Source of the DNA: Bifidobacterium callitrichos DSM 23973
GTDB lineage: Bacteria > Actinomycetota > Actinomycetes > Actinomycetales > Bifidobacteriaceae
Reading direction: 5' to 3'
NCBI RefSeq assembly: GCF_000741175.1
Contig: NZ_JGYS01000001.1
Span: 124,001-188,000, forward strand
Length of the DNA: 64,000 nt
Shown: piece by piece, positions 1 to 7,974 of the stretch
How positions within the stretch are numbered: the stretch's first letter is position 1
Layout: each line of letters begins with the position of its first letter
Position numbers and translations under genes: made by a program
Notes under the pieces: model-generated
Databases searched by the model: none
Told to the model about the DNA's origin: nothing
The model's input: only the letters and a program-made list of their open reading frames with translations

Positions 1-1003
1 CGGTGACGGTCAGGTCTCCGGTCGCCTCGTAACGGACATAGCTGGGGTCCAGTCCCTTGAGCTTCAGCATCAGCACGGCCGGTGCCGACATCTTGCGCGC
101 CTTGGCGTTCTGGGATTCCAGCACCTTGCGCTCCTCGAGCTCATATTCAATGTGCTTGCCGTTCACGTCGAACGTGTATTTGGAACGCCTGGGATAGTAT
201 TTGCCGCTGTCCGGATCTCGGTACTTCTCGATGAGCTGGTAATTGACATCCTTGGTGTTTTCGAAGACGATGTTGCCGTCCTTGTCTTGCAGGAACGCAA
301 TCGGGAAACGCTGGTAGCCGTATTTCTTGCTGGCCACCATGTCGAAGACCAGCAGCGAATGGTCCTCGAAGTTGTGACGGGCCCAGAGCCAGTTGTTCCA
401 CAAGCTCCAGAACAGCGCGCTGCCCCACTGATGGTCGTGGTAGCCGCGCCCATGCACCTCATGCGGCACGCCATCCAACGTAACGGTGCCGGTCACTTCA
501 CCCCGGGGGACGACGCAGAGCCACGTGTAATAATCGTCGCCGAACTCGAAGTAGGAGGTTCCGGGACGATACGGCTTGGACTGGCTTTTCAATGTGATGT
601 CCACGCCGAATCCGTCATCCGACGAATCGACAAGGATCCGATAGGTTTCCAGGTCACCTTGGAACAGATTGCTCCCCAGCCGCACGTCGCAGGCCTCCTT
701 GGCGAAACGGCACTGTTCCGGCCGGAACGCCGGATGCTTCTCGTAAGTCCTACCGTCCTTGGTCACCACCCTGGCCGTAAGGTGTGGACTATCCACACTC
801 TCCTTGGTCCTCATGTTGTCTTTAGGGAAGAACTGGACGACCACGGAACTGCCATCGTCCAGAATCGAGTCGAAATACCACCATTCCCAATGGCCACGAG
901 CGCTGGTATCACGTCGCCCATCCTCCCATTGCTCGACCTTGTCCGGGTTGATACCAAGCTTCACGAAGTCTTCCTTGGTGTCCATCAGTCGCACATCCGT
1001 CAT
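1..1003 (-). CDS. CrtC/lipocalin-like hydratase family protein, C-terminus outside window
   Basis: The reverse strand is open from an ATG at 1001-1003 to the window edge, giving 334 residues without a stop. Residues 37-46 read GHWEWWYFDS, the N-terminal signature of the CrtC (hydroxyneurosporene hydratase)/AttH lipocalin-like superfamily. GYHDHQWG at 187-194 matches the second conserved block of that family. A GAAAGG Shine-Dalgarno lies about 10 bases upstream. No signal peptide is evident, so the protein is probably cytoplasmic. It is divergent from a TetR gene and is a plausible target of it. Substrate is unknown; family members act on isoprenoids or polyketide-like compounds, and bifidobacteria are not known for carotenoids. 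The family assignment is from motifs; the function is inference. Confidence 0.75.
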   Translation of the reverse strand, partial: MTDVRLMDTKEDFVKLGINPDKVEQWEDGRRDTSARGHWEWWYFDSILDDGSSVVVQFFPKDNMRTKESVDSPHLTARVVTKDGRTYEKHPAFRPEQCRFAKEACDVRLGSNLFQGDLETYRILVDSSDDGFGVDITLKSQSKPYRPGTSYFEFGDDYYTWLCVVPRGEVTGTVTLDGVPHEVHGRGYHDHQWGSALFWSLWNNWLWARHNFEDHSLLVFDMVASKKYGYQRFPIAFLQDKDGNIVFENTKDVNYQLIEKYRDPDSGKYYPRRSKYTFDVNGKHIEYELEERKVLESQNAKARKMSAPAVLMLKLKGLDPSYVRYEATGDLTVT

Positions 1004-1090
1004 GTCAGTCGTACCTTTCATCGATACTGTCCGTCGGTTTCCGGCGTCGCGTCCACCGCCGTATGCGAGCGGTCTCATGCCTATAAGTGA

Positions 1091-1106
1091 GACGATTCAT
1101 ATCGTC
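1091..1106. promoter_or_regulatory. Candidate TetR operator 1 (palindrome)
   Basis: GACGAT-TCAT-ATCGTC is a perfect 6-bp inverted repeat with a 4-bp spacer in the divergent promoter region, nearer the CrtC-like gene. It shares the CGAT core with the larger palindrome at 1218-1249. Binding by the adjacent TetR protein is inference. Confidence 0.45.
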
Positions 1107-1217
1107 CACTATCAAGGCTAGGGCCCGGCGATCGTGTCGACGTCACGGTGACTGAGCCAATAATCGGCGATCTGACTCACCGGTGAAGATATCCCATCGG
1201 CGATTCATGGAATACTG

Positions 1218-1249
1218 GTTGAGACGATATGTTTCATACGATTCTCAAC
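1218..1249. promoter_or_regulatory. Candidate TetR operator 2 (imperfect 32-bp palindrome)
   Basis: Outer arms GTTGAGA and TCTCAAC are perfect inverted repeats, and inner arms CGATATG and CATACGAT are nearly so. The site ends 13 bases before the regulator's GTG start, which fits an autoregulatory operator covering its promoter or leader. Confidence 0.5.
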
Positions 1250-1262
1250 GAAGGGAGACATC

Positions 1263-1820
1263 GTGAGCCGGGGCTCTATGGAAAATGATCGCGTGCGCAG
1301 GCAGATCACCGAAGCTCTGTTCGCCCTGATGGAACGCAGACGATTTTCCGCCATCACCGTCACCGACATTGTCGCGGAGGCCGGGGTCGCCCGCGCTTCC
1401 TACTACCGCAATTTCAAATCAAAGGAGGACGTCATCAACGCATGGATGAGCGACCTGCACGACAGCATCCAGCCCTCCGACACCAAACCGAGGGAATACG
1501 ACGTATTCGCCCGCGCCAACATCGCCGACGGGTTCGAGCGCTCGCTCACCCGATGCCTGACCGCCAAATCCTACATTCTCACACTGTATCGCAACGGGTT
1601 CGCCAGCCTAATCCAGGACATGATTAACGGATACGTACGAGGGATGGCCGGACGAGCACCCATGGGATCCATCGGCCAATACCGACTCTACTTTGTCGCC
1701 GGCGCCATGTTCAACATCCTCATCAAGTGGCTCGAGGGAGGTGCCGTCGAATCTCCGCGCGCCATCGCCCAAGCCTGCGCCGACTGGCTAGCGCTCGGTG
1801 TCTCCGACAAACCGTGCTGA
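1263..1820 (+). CDS. TetR family transcriptional regulator
   Basis: This 185-residue protein has a TetR-type N-terminal HTH: residues about 15-55 include VTDIVAEAGVARASYYRNF, where the recognition helix region SYYRNFKSKED is typical. The remainder is an all-helical ligand-binding half of usual length. The GTG start is preceded by AAGGGAG at good spacing; an ATG 15 bases downstream is the alternative. It is divergent from the CrtC-like gene and has a 32-bp palindrome just upstream, so it probably represses itself and the neighbour. The ligand is unknown. Confidence 0.85.
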   Translation: MSRGSMENDRVRRQITEALFALMERRRFSAITVTDIVAEAGVARASYYRNFKSKEDVINAWMSDLHDSIQPSDTKPREYDVFARANIADGFERSLTRCLTAKSYILTLYRNGFASLIQDMINGYVRGMAGRAPMGSIGQYRLYFVAGAMFNILIKWLEGGAVESPRAIAQACADWLALGVSDKPC

Positions 1821-1868
1821 CTGCATTCCGTAAGCCGAACGTCATAACCGGCGATGGTCTGTGGTCAT

Positions 1869-1885
1869 TGTTATCCAGTGTTACC
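1869..1885 (+). repeat. TGTTAYC direct-repeat pair, candidate recombinase arm site
   Basis: TGTTATC and TGTTACC are repeated with a 10-bp period, preceded by GGTCAT. The same GGTCATTGTTA context recurs at 2102-2125 and 6099-6121, each beside a tRNA-Pro sequence. Arm-type binding sites of a tyrosine recombinase are a plausible reading. Confidence 0.4.
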
Positions 1886-1943
1886 ATCAGCCTGTTCGAG
1901 GAAATATGACAAAGCCCCACATCCCAAGCGGGAGTAGGGCTTT

Positions 1944-1980
1944 TGGTCGGGCCGGCGGGATTTGAACCGGCGACATCCTG
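1944..1980 (-). repeat. Displaced tRNA-Pro 3' end (attachment-site copy)
   Basis: These 37 bases match 36 of 37 bases of the intact tRNA-Pro 3' half at 6180-6216, including the encoded CCA. Similarity extends about 15 bases further past the tRNA 3' end. A partial tRNA copy 4.2 kb from an intact tRNA is the signature left when an element integrates into a tRNA 3' end. Confidence 0.75.
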
Positions 1981-2107
1981 TTAGGATCGGGGGTTCTTGG
2001 CTCGGGCCGCCGGTCTTGGCTCAACTTGAAACCGTTGGAATTATGCCGTTCTTGAGTTTTGAGTTTCTTTGTTCAGACCACCCGGATTGGTAAATCGTGA
2101 CGGTCAT

Positions 2108-2125
2108 TGTTAGCAAAATGTTAGC
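2108..2125 (+). repeat. TGTTAGC direct-repeat pair, candidate recombinase arm site
   Basis: Two perfect TGTTAGC heptamers lie 11 bp apart (one helical turn), preceded by GGTCAT. The pair resembles those at 1869-1885 and 6105-6121. Confidence 0.4.
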
Positions 2126-2357
2126 GTCCCAGACCATCGAAACAGCTTAAACACTCGGCGCGTCGAAACACTGCTCCAGATGCTCTGTTAGCATCACTGC
2201 CCTTCATGATGACGATCTTCTCCGAACAGGTGATTGAAGAGAACTTGACCCGCTCTCCCCATTCACCCTAATTGGAGCTGAATGCGGAATAATCGACCCG
2301 TCTCCAACGACTGTCGTTCAAGTGTGGCGGATATCGCCATGAACGGGACACCCGAAG

Positions 2358-3787
2358 TCAGCGCTCAGCCCAGCGCAGCCGAGCGTAGGCGAATGCGCAG
2401 ATGAGCAGCAGGGCGGCCGCGATGAACACGGCGCGCAGGGAGCCGTCAAGCGAGGGTGTGAAGGTGGCGACCACACCGAACACGGCCACGCCGATCGCGC
2501 CACCGACCTGACGGAACGTGTTGAACACCGCGCTGGCGATACCCGCCTGCTTCTGCTCCACGCTCACCAGCACCAGTCCGGACAGTGCCGGCGTGACCAG
2601 TGCGCCGCCAAGGCCGACGACGCTCAGGGCGACGGCGATCACCCATGCGGGCATTGGAGCCGGCACCAGCACCGCGGCAAGGAACCCGACGGCCATGGCA
2701 ATCAGTCCAATGGACACGGTGAACCGGGTGCCCATCGAGTTGATGACCTGCCCGCTGAACACGTTGGTGACCACCATGACCACCGCGGAGGGAATGAACA
2801 CCAGCCCAGCGGCGAACGGGCTCATGCCCTGCTCGCTTTGCAGGAACAGGGTGGAGATGAAGACCATGCCGAACCAGTTGAAGATCATGATGAAGCCCAC
2901 GATCAGCGAGATGCGCATGCCGTCGTTGCGGAACAGGTTCAGCGGCACCATCGGATGCCCGACCTTGGCTTGTGCGATCACGAACAGCACGAGTGCGGCG
3001 ACGCCGACAGACAGCAGCGCGAGCGTCACCGGCGAGGAGATGCCCAGGGAACCGATTTCGATGACGCCGGCCACCAGCGAGGCGAGGCCAATCAGCGCGA
3101 GCGTCTGGCCGAGCCAGTCGAACGAGATGGCACGGGTGGGCGATGGTGCAACCTTCGGTGCAAGAGCGAGCACAATCAGGCAGAACGGCACGTTGACCGC
3201 GAAAATCAGGCTCCAGTGGATTGGTGTGAGCAAACCGCCGAACAGTGGGCCGAACGCGGATGCCGAAGCCGAGCCGGCGCCCCACAGGCCGAGGGCGAAC
3301 GCACGGCGGCGCGGATCGGGATTGGCCTCGTTAATCAAGGCCATCGACGCCGGCAAGATCAGGCTGCGGCCACGCCCATCAGGCAACGGCCGACGATGAG
3401 CACCAGCATGGTCCACGCGAAGGTGCTCAGCAGGGATGCCGCTCCGAACAATGCCGTGCCGAAGAAGAACATGCGCTTGGCGCCGAACTTGTCAGACAGA
3501 CTGCCGGCGAGCAGCAGCAGCGAGGCGAACAGCAGAGTGTACCCGTCGATCATCCACTGCTGCAACGCCATATTGCCGCCAAGGTCGGCGGTGATGGTCG
3601 GCAGTGCCACGTTGACAATCATGGTGTCCATACCGGTCAGGAAGAACGCCAGCGAAGTGGCGAAAGTGGTCAGCCCGGCGCTGTAGCGGGCCGAGCGACG
3701 CGATGCGCGACGGGTTTCACGCTCGAGGCTTTCGTCTTCGCGCACGAGGCCGAGGGCTGCGGATTCGTTGATTGATGTCATACTCAC
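2358..3787 (-). pseudogene. DHA2-type MFS drug exporter, frameshifted
   Basis: The N-terminal 142 residues carry a DHA2 (EmrB/QacA-like) start, with DTMIVNVALPTI in TM1 and a loop SDKFGAKR, and end at GRCLMGVAAA followed by TGA. The rest (from LILPASMALINE) continues in another frame to 2358. Adding one base to the short C run near 3362 (reverse strand GCAGCCTG to GCAGCCCTG) restores one protein of about 475 residues, normal for a 14-TM exporter. It is divergent from a LysR gene, a common exporter/regulator pair. Either a real inactivating deletion or a sequencing error; the latter is quite possible because other one-base homopolymer losses occur in this window. Confidence 0.85.
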
Positions 3788-3895
3788 CTATATCCCATTG
3801 GTTTACATGTTTCCGTTTGGTTATTGCAGTAGCTATGGTATGTCTTCAAGACATCAGTAAAACAGCGGTTTATAAATGCTTATGGCTTACATCAT

Positions 3896-3912
3896 ATAAA
3901 CCTTTGGTTTAT
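3896..3912. promoter_or_regulatory. Palindrome upstream of LysR gene, candidate LysR-type operator
   Basis: ATAAACC-TTT-GGTTTAT is a perfect inverted repeat ending just before the GGAGG ribosome site of the LysR gene. A related TTGGTTTAC half-site lies near the MFS start (about 3798-3806). This suits regulation of the divergent pair. Confidence 0.5.
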
Positions 3913-3922
3913 GGAGGTCGCA

Positions 3923-4843
3923 ATGTACGACAGAAGACTGGACGCGGTGATCGCCGCCGCGCAGACCGGCAGCTTCGCCAAGGCCGGCCATCGCCTGCAT
4001 ATTTCCACGCCGGCGGTGGCCAAACAGGTCAATACGTTCGAAAGGGAATACGGCCTGACGTTGTTCGACCGATCGCGCAGCGGCGTGCAACTCACCAAAG
4101 CCGGCCGAGAGTTCGTCGAGGACGCGCGGATGATTGTGCGCCAATGCGAGGAGATCCTGCGCCGTGCGCAACAACGCGGCACCGACGGCATCGCCACCGT
4201 TCGTCTTGGCGTTTCCATCCTGCGCCCCGGCCGCCGTATCCTCGATCTATGGCAACGCGACGCCGGCAAGCACACCGACATCCGCCTGGAACTGGTGTCG
4301 ATGCCCGACGACTCCGAAGCCATCAACGACATCATCACCCATCTCGGCGAAAACATCGACCTGGTCTCCACGGCGTTCGACACCGGCTATTGGAACGACA
4401 CATGCAGCACCCTCGCCCTCGATTCCGAGCCACTATGCGTGGCCGTGCCACGCAACCACACGCTGGCGAGACGCGCACGACTCACATTGAAAGACCTCGA
4501 AGGCACGCGCATCCGCATCCTCATGCGCCATCGCGGCGCCAACGACACAGCTCGGGACTTGTTGGAACAATGCCCTGCCATCGATCTGATCGACATCGAC
4601 CACTACGACCTTGACACGTTCAACGACTGCGCCGAATCCGGCGACCTGCTCATCTCCAAACCGATGTGGGCCGGCATTCACCCACAGCTCATCAACGTAG
4701 CCGTGGACTGGCCCGAACCGGTCATCATGCACTACGGGCTGCTCTATCCGCTCGATGCCACCCCGGCAATTCGCACGTTTATCTCCCGCATCACCGCACT
4801 ATCCGGCCTTACTGGCGAACCCCGTGCACTACCTCATTCATGA
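3923..4843 (+). CDS. LysR family transcriptional regulator
   Basis: The protein has about 306 residues. The winged HTH lies in the first 60 (GSFAKAGHRLHISTPAVAKQ, then LFDRSRSGVQLTKAGREF), followed by a substrate-binding domain of normal length. I chose the ATG at 3923 because GGAGG (3913-3917) sits 5 bases before it; an upstream ATG at 3911 would overlap that site and the palindrome. It is divergent from the broken MFS exporter and probably once controlled it. The effector is unknown. Confidence 0.88.
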   Translation: MYDRRLDAVIAAAQTGSFAKAGHRLHISTPAVAKQVNTFEREYGLTLFDRSRSGVQLTKAGREFVEDARMIVRQCEEILRRAQQRGTDGIATVRLGVSILRPGRRILDLWQRDAGKHTDIRLELVSMPDDSEAINDIITHLGENIDLVSTAFDTGYWNDTCSTLALDSEPLCVAVPRNHTLARRARLTLKDLEGTRIRILMRHRGANDTARDLLEQCPAIDLIDIDHYDLDTFNDCAESGDLLISKPMWAGIHPQLINVAVDWPEPVIMHYGLLYPLDATPAIRTFISRITALSGLTGEPRALPHS

Positions 4844-4898
4844 TCCTTGGGCCTTTGTCTTCCGGCTCCTGGCTTGCGGGATTGGTGACATCCGCCGT

Positions 4899-5717
4899 CT
4901 ACTCGATAGACCGTGGCTCGTGTTCGAGCACGAGTTTCATCTTGCTGTTGTCCATCAGCCACGAGTACAGATTCCGGTCCAGAATCATCGCCAGATCGAA
5001 ACAGGCCCGCACCGCGTCCGCCAGTGTGATGCGCCGGTTCTCGCCCGGCAGCGGGACGCCGTTGACGAGCGGCTCGTGGTGGGCGACCCGGTTGCGCAGG
5101 GCATGCGCGGTCTTGACAATGATCAGCGCTTAGTCTCTTGTCCACTTGGCGTTCGCGTCCGCTGCGTGCCGACGGCCGCCAGGGAAGGACTTGACGATGC
5201 CTTTGCGCCAGAGATCGTTCTCGTAATCGGCGCTGCCCTCGTCCGGCCAACGAGCATGGATTGCTCCGCCGTTCTCCAGCAGATTGCGCCAGAACCCGAA
5301 CGTCAACGCCGCGACGAGATGGCCATGCGTGTGCCATTTCTTCTGCTGGATGGTGAGATGGCCCCATGCCTCACGGATCTGACGCTGAGTACGGTCGTCG
5401 AAACGCAGCCCCGCCATGTACCAGTCCTCGGTGCCGGCCTGCTCCAAGGCGATGAGGGACAGCTGCCGATCCATGTGGTTGCGCAAGGCGACTTCAAGGA
5501 TGGCGATGTCGCCCATGCACGCGCTGGCCATGTCATGATCCCACAGGTACAGTCGCAAAGCCGGGCATGAACGTCTCCGTGCTTCGGAGTCATAGGATGA
5601 GAGCCGTTCGTCGGTGATGCACGAGCGTAACGCCTCTCCTGTGGACTGCCCTTCCGGGGAGTCTGTGAGAGGAAATCGGCTGCTGGGTTTGACTGTCGGC
5701 TCATAGCCCGTTATCAT
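4899..5717 (-). pseudogene. Abi-like protein interrupted by an in-frame stop
   Basis: The first 195 residues include an Abi_2/AbiD-F-like core (AILEVALRNHMDRQL, ALTFGFWRNLLE). A TAA at 5130-5132 stops it. Reading on in the same frame gives ALIIVKTAHALRNRVAHHEP and about 75 residues to a TAG at 4899-4901; the RNRVAHHEP block is the family's conserved C-terminal motif. The stop is therefore a point nonsense mutation (for example TAC to TAA), not a frameshift. Intact length would be about 272 residues, normal for abortive-infection proteins of the HEPN-related group. It lies within the tRNA-Pro island. Confidence 0.75.
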
Positions 5718-5929
5718 ATTCCATGAAATCCCCCAAAGGGCCTCTCCGGACGGTCTTCGACTGAGCCGTGATGCACTGGGGGTTCTCTTTTATCCGGATG
5801 ATTTGCCCGGATCCTGTTATCGATGTTATCGAAAGGCTTCCTTCCCGTAGAAGGCCATCTGCTCGTCTCCCCACCATGCAAGAAACCGCTCGGCTATCTC
5901 GCCGTTATGCCCGCTGCTGCCGAACGCCT

Positions 5930-6091
5930 CATCGGTGGAAGCCAAACGCCATTGGTTTCCTGGCCCTCGGCTTCCGCAACCTCGACAACTACATCACCCG
6001 CAGCCTGCTACACACCGGAGGATTCAGACACACCATCCAAACCCACCTATGGCAACCCACACCTACACACCAAAATGCGAAGAGCCGTTAA
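5930..6091 (+). pseudogene. Possible transposase C-terminal remnant
   Basis: One frame reads KPNAIGFLALGFRNLDNYIT followed by RSLLHTGGF. It resembles the C-terminal end of some insertion-sequence transposases, where a conserved block is followed by a short basic tail. No start region, catalytic domain or terminal inverted repeat is visible. The assignment rests on general resemblance only. Confidence 0.22.
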
Positions 6092-6104
6092 AATCTGCGG
6101 TCAT

Positions 6105-6121
6105 TGTTACCGGATTGTTAC
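6105..6121 (+). repeat. TGTTAC direct-repeat pair beside tRNA-Pro
   Basis: TGTTACC and TGTTACT lie 11 bp apart, preceded by GGTCAT as in the copies at 1869 and 2108. The site lies just beyond the 3' end of tRNA-Pro, where integrase arm sites would be expected. Confidence 0.4.
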
Positions 6122-6179
6122 TGCAGCGGCGTTCCGCATTGAATGGCAGGCTGCAAAACCCAATCGGGAGTAAGGCTTA

Positions 6180-6256
6180 TGGTCGGGCCGGCGGGATTTG
6201 AACCCGCGACATCCTGCTCCCAAAGCAGGCGCGCTACCAAACTGCGCTACGGCCCG
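6180..6256 (-). tRNA. tRNA-Pro (TGG)
   Basis: A full cloverleaf reads on the minus strand: acceptor CGGGCCG/CGGCCCG, anticodon loop TTTGGGA with anticodon TGG, T-arm GGTTCAAATCC-like, discriminator A and an encoded CCA. It is the integration target of the island to its left, whose far end retains a copy of this 3' half. Confidence 0.95.
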
Positions 6257-6288
6257 TATCCGTGCCTAGTATCAGGCACAACCAGTCA

Positions 6289-6298
6289 TTGTACAATA
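6289..6298 (+). promoter_or_regulatory. Candidate promoter -10 region for the DUF998-like gene
   Basis: The palindrome ATTGTACAAT contains a good -10 (TACAAT) about 30 bases before the start codon; AAGGAGGT follows as the ribosome site. No strong -35 is visible. Confidence 0.35.
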
Positions 6299-6328
6299 CA
6301 GGTGGACGTGACACGAAGGAGGTAGGAC

Positions 6329-7627
6329 ATGGGCCGTCATCAACGTGCGGAGACCGGCGGCCTGATCTCGTTCATCCTGTGCGCCTGCGTCGGTGCCATC
6401 GGCATGAACCTCTACCTGCGGTACGCCCCCGCCATCTGGCAGGTCTCGCAGCGCCGGTTCACCGTCTGCGCGGGCATCGTCGCCGCCTGCGCCGTAGTGT
6501 CGTTCTGCGTCGGATACATCTCCAACTCCCGCTCAATGACCCTGAAGAACGGCTGGCTCGCGCCGATCCGCCGCATCATCGAGACGCTGGCCCTCTCCAC
6601 CGTGTACGCCGCGACCACGTTCCTGTCGTCGTTCGCGCTGCTCGGCGCGATCAACGAGATGATGGGCACGCTGTTCGTCGGATACATGTCGTCGGTGTGC
6701 GCCGCATTCGCCGGAGTCGTCGGCTATATGACGTTCGTGCAGGCGGAGATGATGAGCGCGAAGACCCTCGCCTCCCTGCTGCCGTTCTTCGTGATCGCCG
6801 GCGTGAGCGTCGCGGGACTGACCACGGACGACCCATACTGGTATCACAACAACTTCTCCCAGCTGGGGGACAGGACCACCTTCGCCGCCACGATGTTCAA
6901 CTCCACGCTGATGCTGGCCGGCGTGTGTATCATCATCGTCAGCTACTTCGCGGTCTCCGAACTGCTGACCACCGAACGACTCATGCGCCTATGGCACGAC
7001 CACACGCGTGACGACCCCAATCGCGGCTACGACATCCCGCATTTCGTCACGCGCATGACCGTACTCGCCGTGCTGCTCACCCTGTCCGGTCTCGCATTCA
7101 TAGGCATCGGCGCGTTCCGCTACACGCCGCACAACCTGATGCACAACATCTGCGCGAAGGGACTGCCGTTCATCATGCTGCTGCTGTTCCTGCTGCTGCC
7201 ATGGCTCGCGCCACGCATCGGCAAGGCGGTGATGGTCGTCTCCGATCTCGTCGCACTGGTGTGCGCGGGATTCTGGGCCAACATGATGCTCGGCCACAAC
7301 ACCCTGACCAACGTCGAGGCGCTTGCAGGTCTGCTCTTCCTCGGATGGTTCATCGTCTTCTCCAGGCAGATCGCCGCGATCGAGGCGGATCGTGTCACGA
7401 TGCAGCTCGTGCGCCATCAGGCGCAGCTGCAGCTCGAGGACAATGGTGAGGGACAGTCGGACGACAACGCCCAGATCGACTCCGACGTCGATGCGAGCAC
7501 CGGTACCGGATCGCAGACCGTTCCCATGAGCATCACGGCGAATGTTACGGCCGGCACCTCTATACACGCAGACGCGCACAAGCCGTCAACCGCCATGCCG
7601 GAGTCACGCATCGCCTCCGACCGCTGA
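6329..7627 (+). CDS. DUF998-like multi-pass membrane protein
   Basis: The 432-residue protein has about 9 hydrophobic segments from residue 11 to 355, then a charged Ser/Thr-rich tail of about 75 residues (from QLQLEDNGEGQSDDN on). SQLGDRTTFAATMFNSTLML near residue 190 resembles the DUF998/FRP-like motif of conserved Ser-Gln-Leu-Gly followed by Phe-Asn at the start of a helix. AAGGAGGT is well placed for the ATG. Its role is unknown. Confidence 0.7.
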   Translation: MGRHQRAETGGLISFILCACVGAIGMNLYLRYAPAIWQVSQRRFTVCAGIVAACAVVSFCVGYISNSRSMTLKNGWLAPIRRIIETLALSTVYAATTFLSSFALLGAINEMMGTLFVGYMSSVCAAFAGVVGYMTFVQAEMMSAKTLASLLPFFVIAGVSVAGLTTDDPYWYHNNFSQLGDRTTFAATMFNSTLMLAGVCIIIVSYFAVSELLTTERLMRLWHDHTRDDPNRGYDIPHFVTRMTVLAVLLTLSGLAFIGIGAFRYTPHNLMHNICAKGLPFIMLLLFLLLPWLAPRIGKAVMVVSDLVALVCAGFWANMMLGHNTLTNVEALAGLLFLGWFIVFSRQIAAIEADRVTMQLVRHQAQLQLEDNGEGQSDDNAQIDSDVDASTGTGSQTVPMSITANVTAGTSIHADAHKPSTAMPESRIASDR

Positions 7628-7710
7628 TCAACGTAGACCCGCGCTACGATGAACCCATGAGCAATTCGCAACGAGGTGCATCGTCGACAACCGGGGACTG
7701 ACTCCCACCC

Positions 7711-7974
7711 GTGTCCCTGCTCATGTTCCTCATGATGCTGTGCGCCGGCGCCGCCGAGCAGGGCATGAGCGGCGATCTGGGATGTGCGGGAGGTCCGTCG
7801 TTGGTCGGTTTCGTCGCCTCCGCCAACGGCGACGATCTCAGGACGGGTCTGTTGTTCGGATCCCTCTTCGCGCTGATCCTGCTCGTGTGCGTCTTCGTCG
7901 CCGGACGGATGAGACGTGTCGGGCACGGATCTGCGGTGGTGACGCGAGACGGCGAATCCGCGGCTAGGCGATGA
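7711..7974 (+). CDS. Small hydrophobic protein, doubtful
   Basis: This would be an 87-residue protein with two hydrophobic segments (SLLMFLMMLCAGAA and LLFGSLFALILLVCVFVAG) followed by a basic tail, which fits a small membrane protein. The start would be GTG at 7711 or ATG at 7723; a TGA at 7699 blocks anything earlier and no clear ribosome site is present. It overlaps the convergent PP2C gene by 11 bases. The 336-base interval 7628-7963 holds nothing else convincing. Confidence 0.35.
   Translation: MSLLMFLMMLCAGAAEQGMSGDLGCAGGPSLVGFVASANGDDLRTGLLFGSLFALILLVCVFVAGRMRRVGHGSAVVTRDGESAARR

Larger units (their letters stand above)
1821..2357. other. Gene-free junction of the tRNA-Pro island
   Basis: This gap between the TetR gene and the MFS pseudogene has no convincing gene. 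It contains a displaced tRNA-Pro 3' end (1944-1980) and two pairs of TGTTA-type direct repeats (1869-1885 and 2108-2125), so it looks like the distal attachment junction of an integrated element. Confidence 0.6.
5718..6179. other. Decayed stretch between Abi remnant and tRNA-Pro
   Basis: No complete gene is supported here. It holds a possible transposase remnant and the third copy of the GGTCATTGTTA-type repeats at 6099-6121. Confidence 0.5.

Noticed and set aside
152..1090. Long plus-strand frame (312 residues) opposite the CrtC-like gene
   Set aside because: It mirrors the minus-strand gene, has no family motifs and no ribosome site; the minus strand carries GHWEWWYFD and other conserved blocks.
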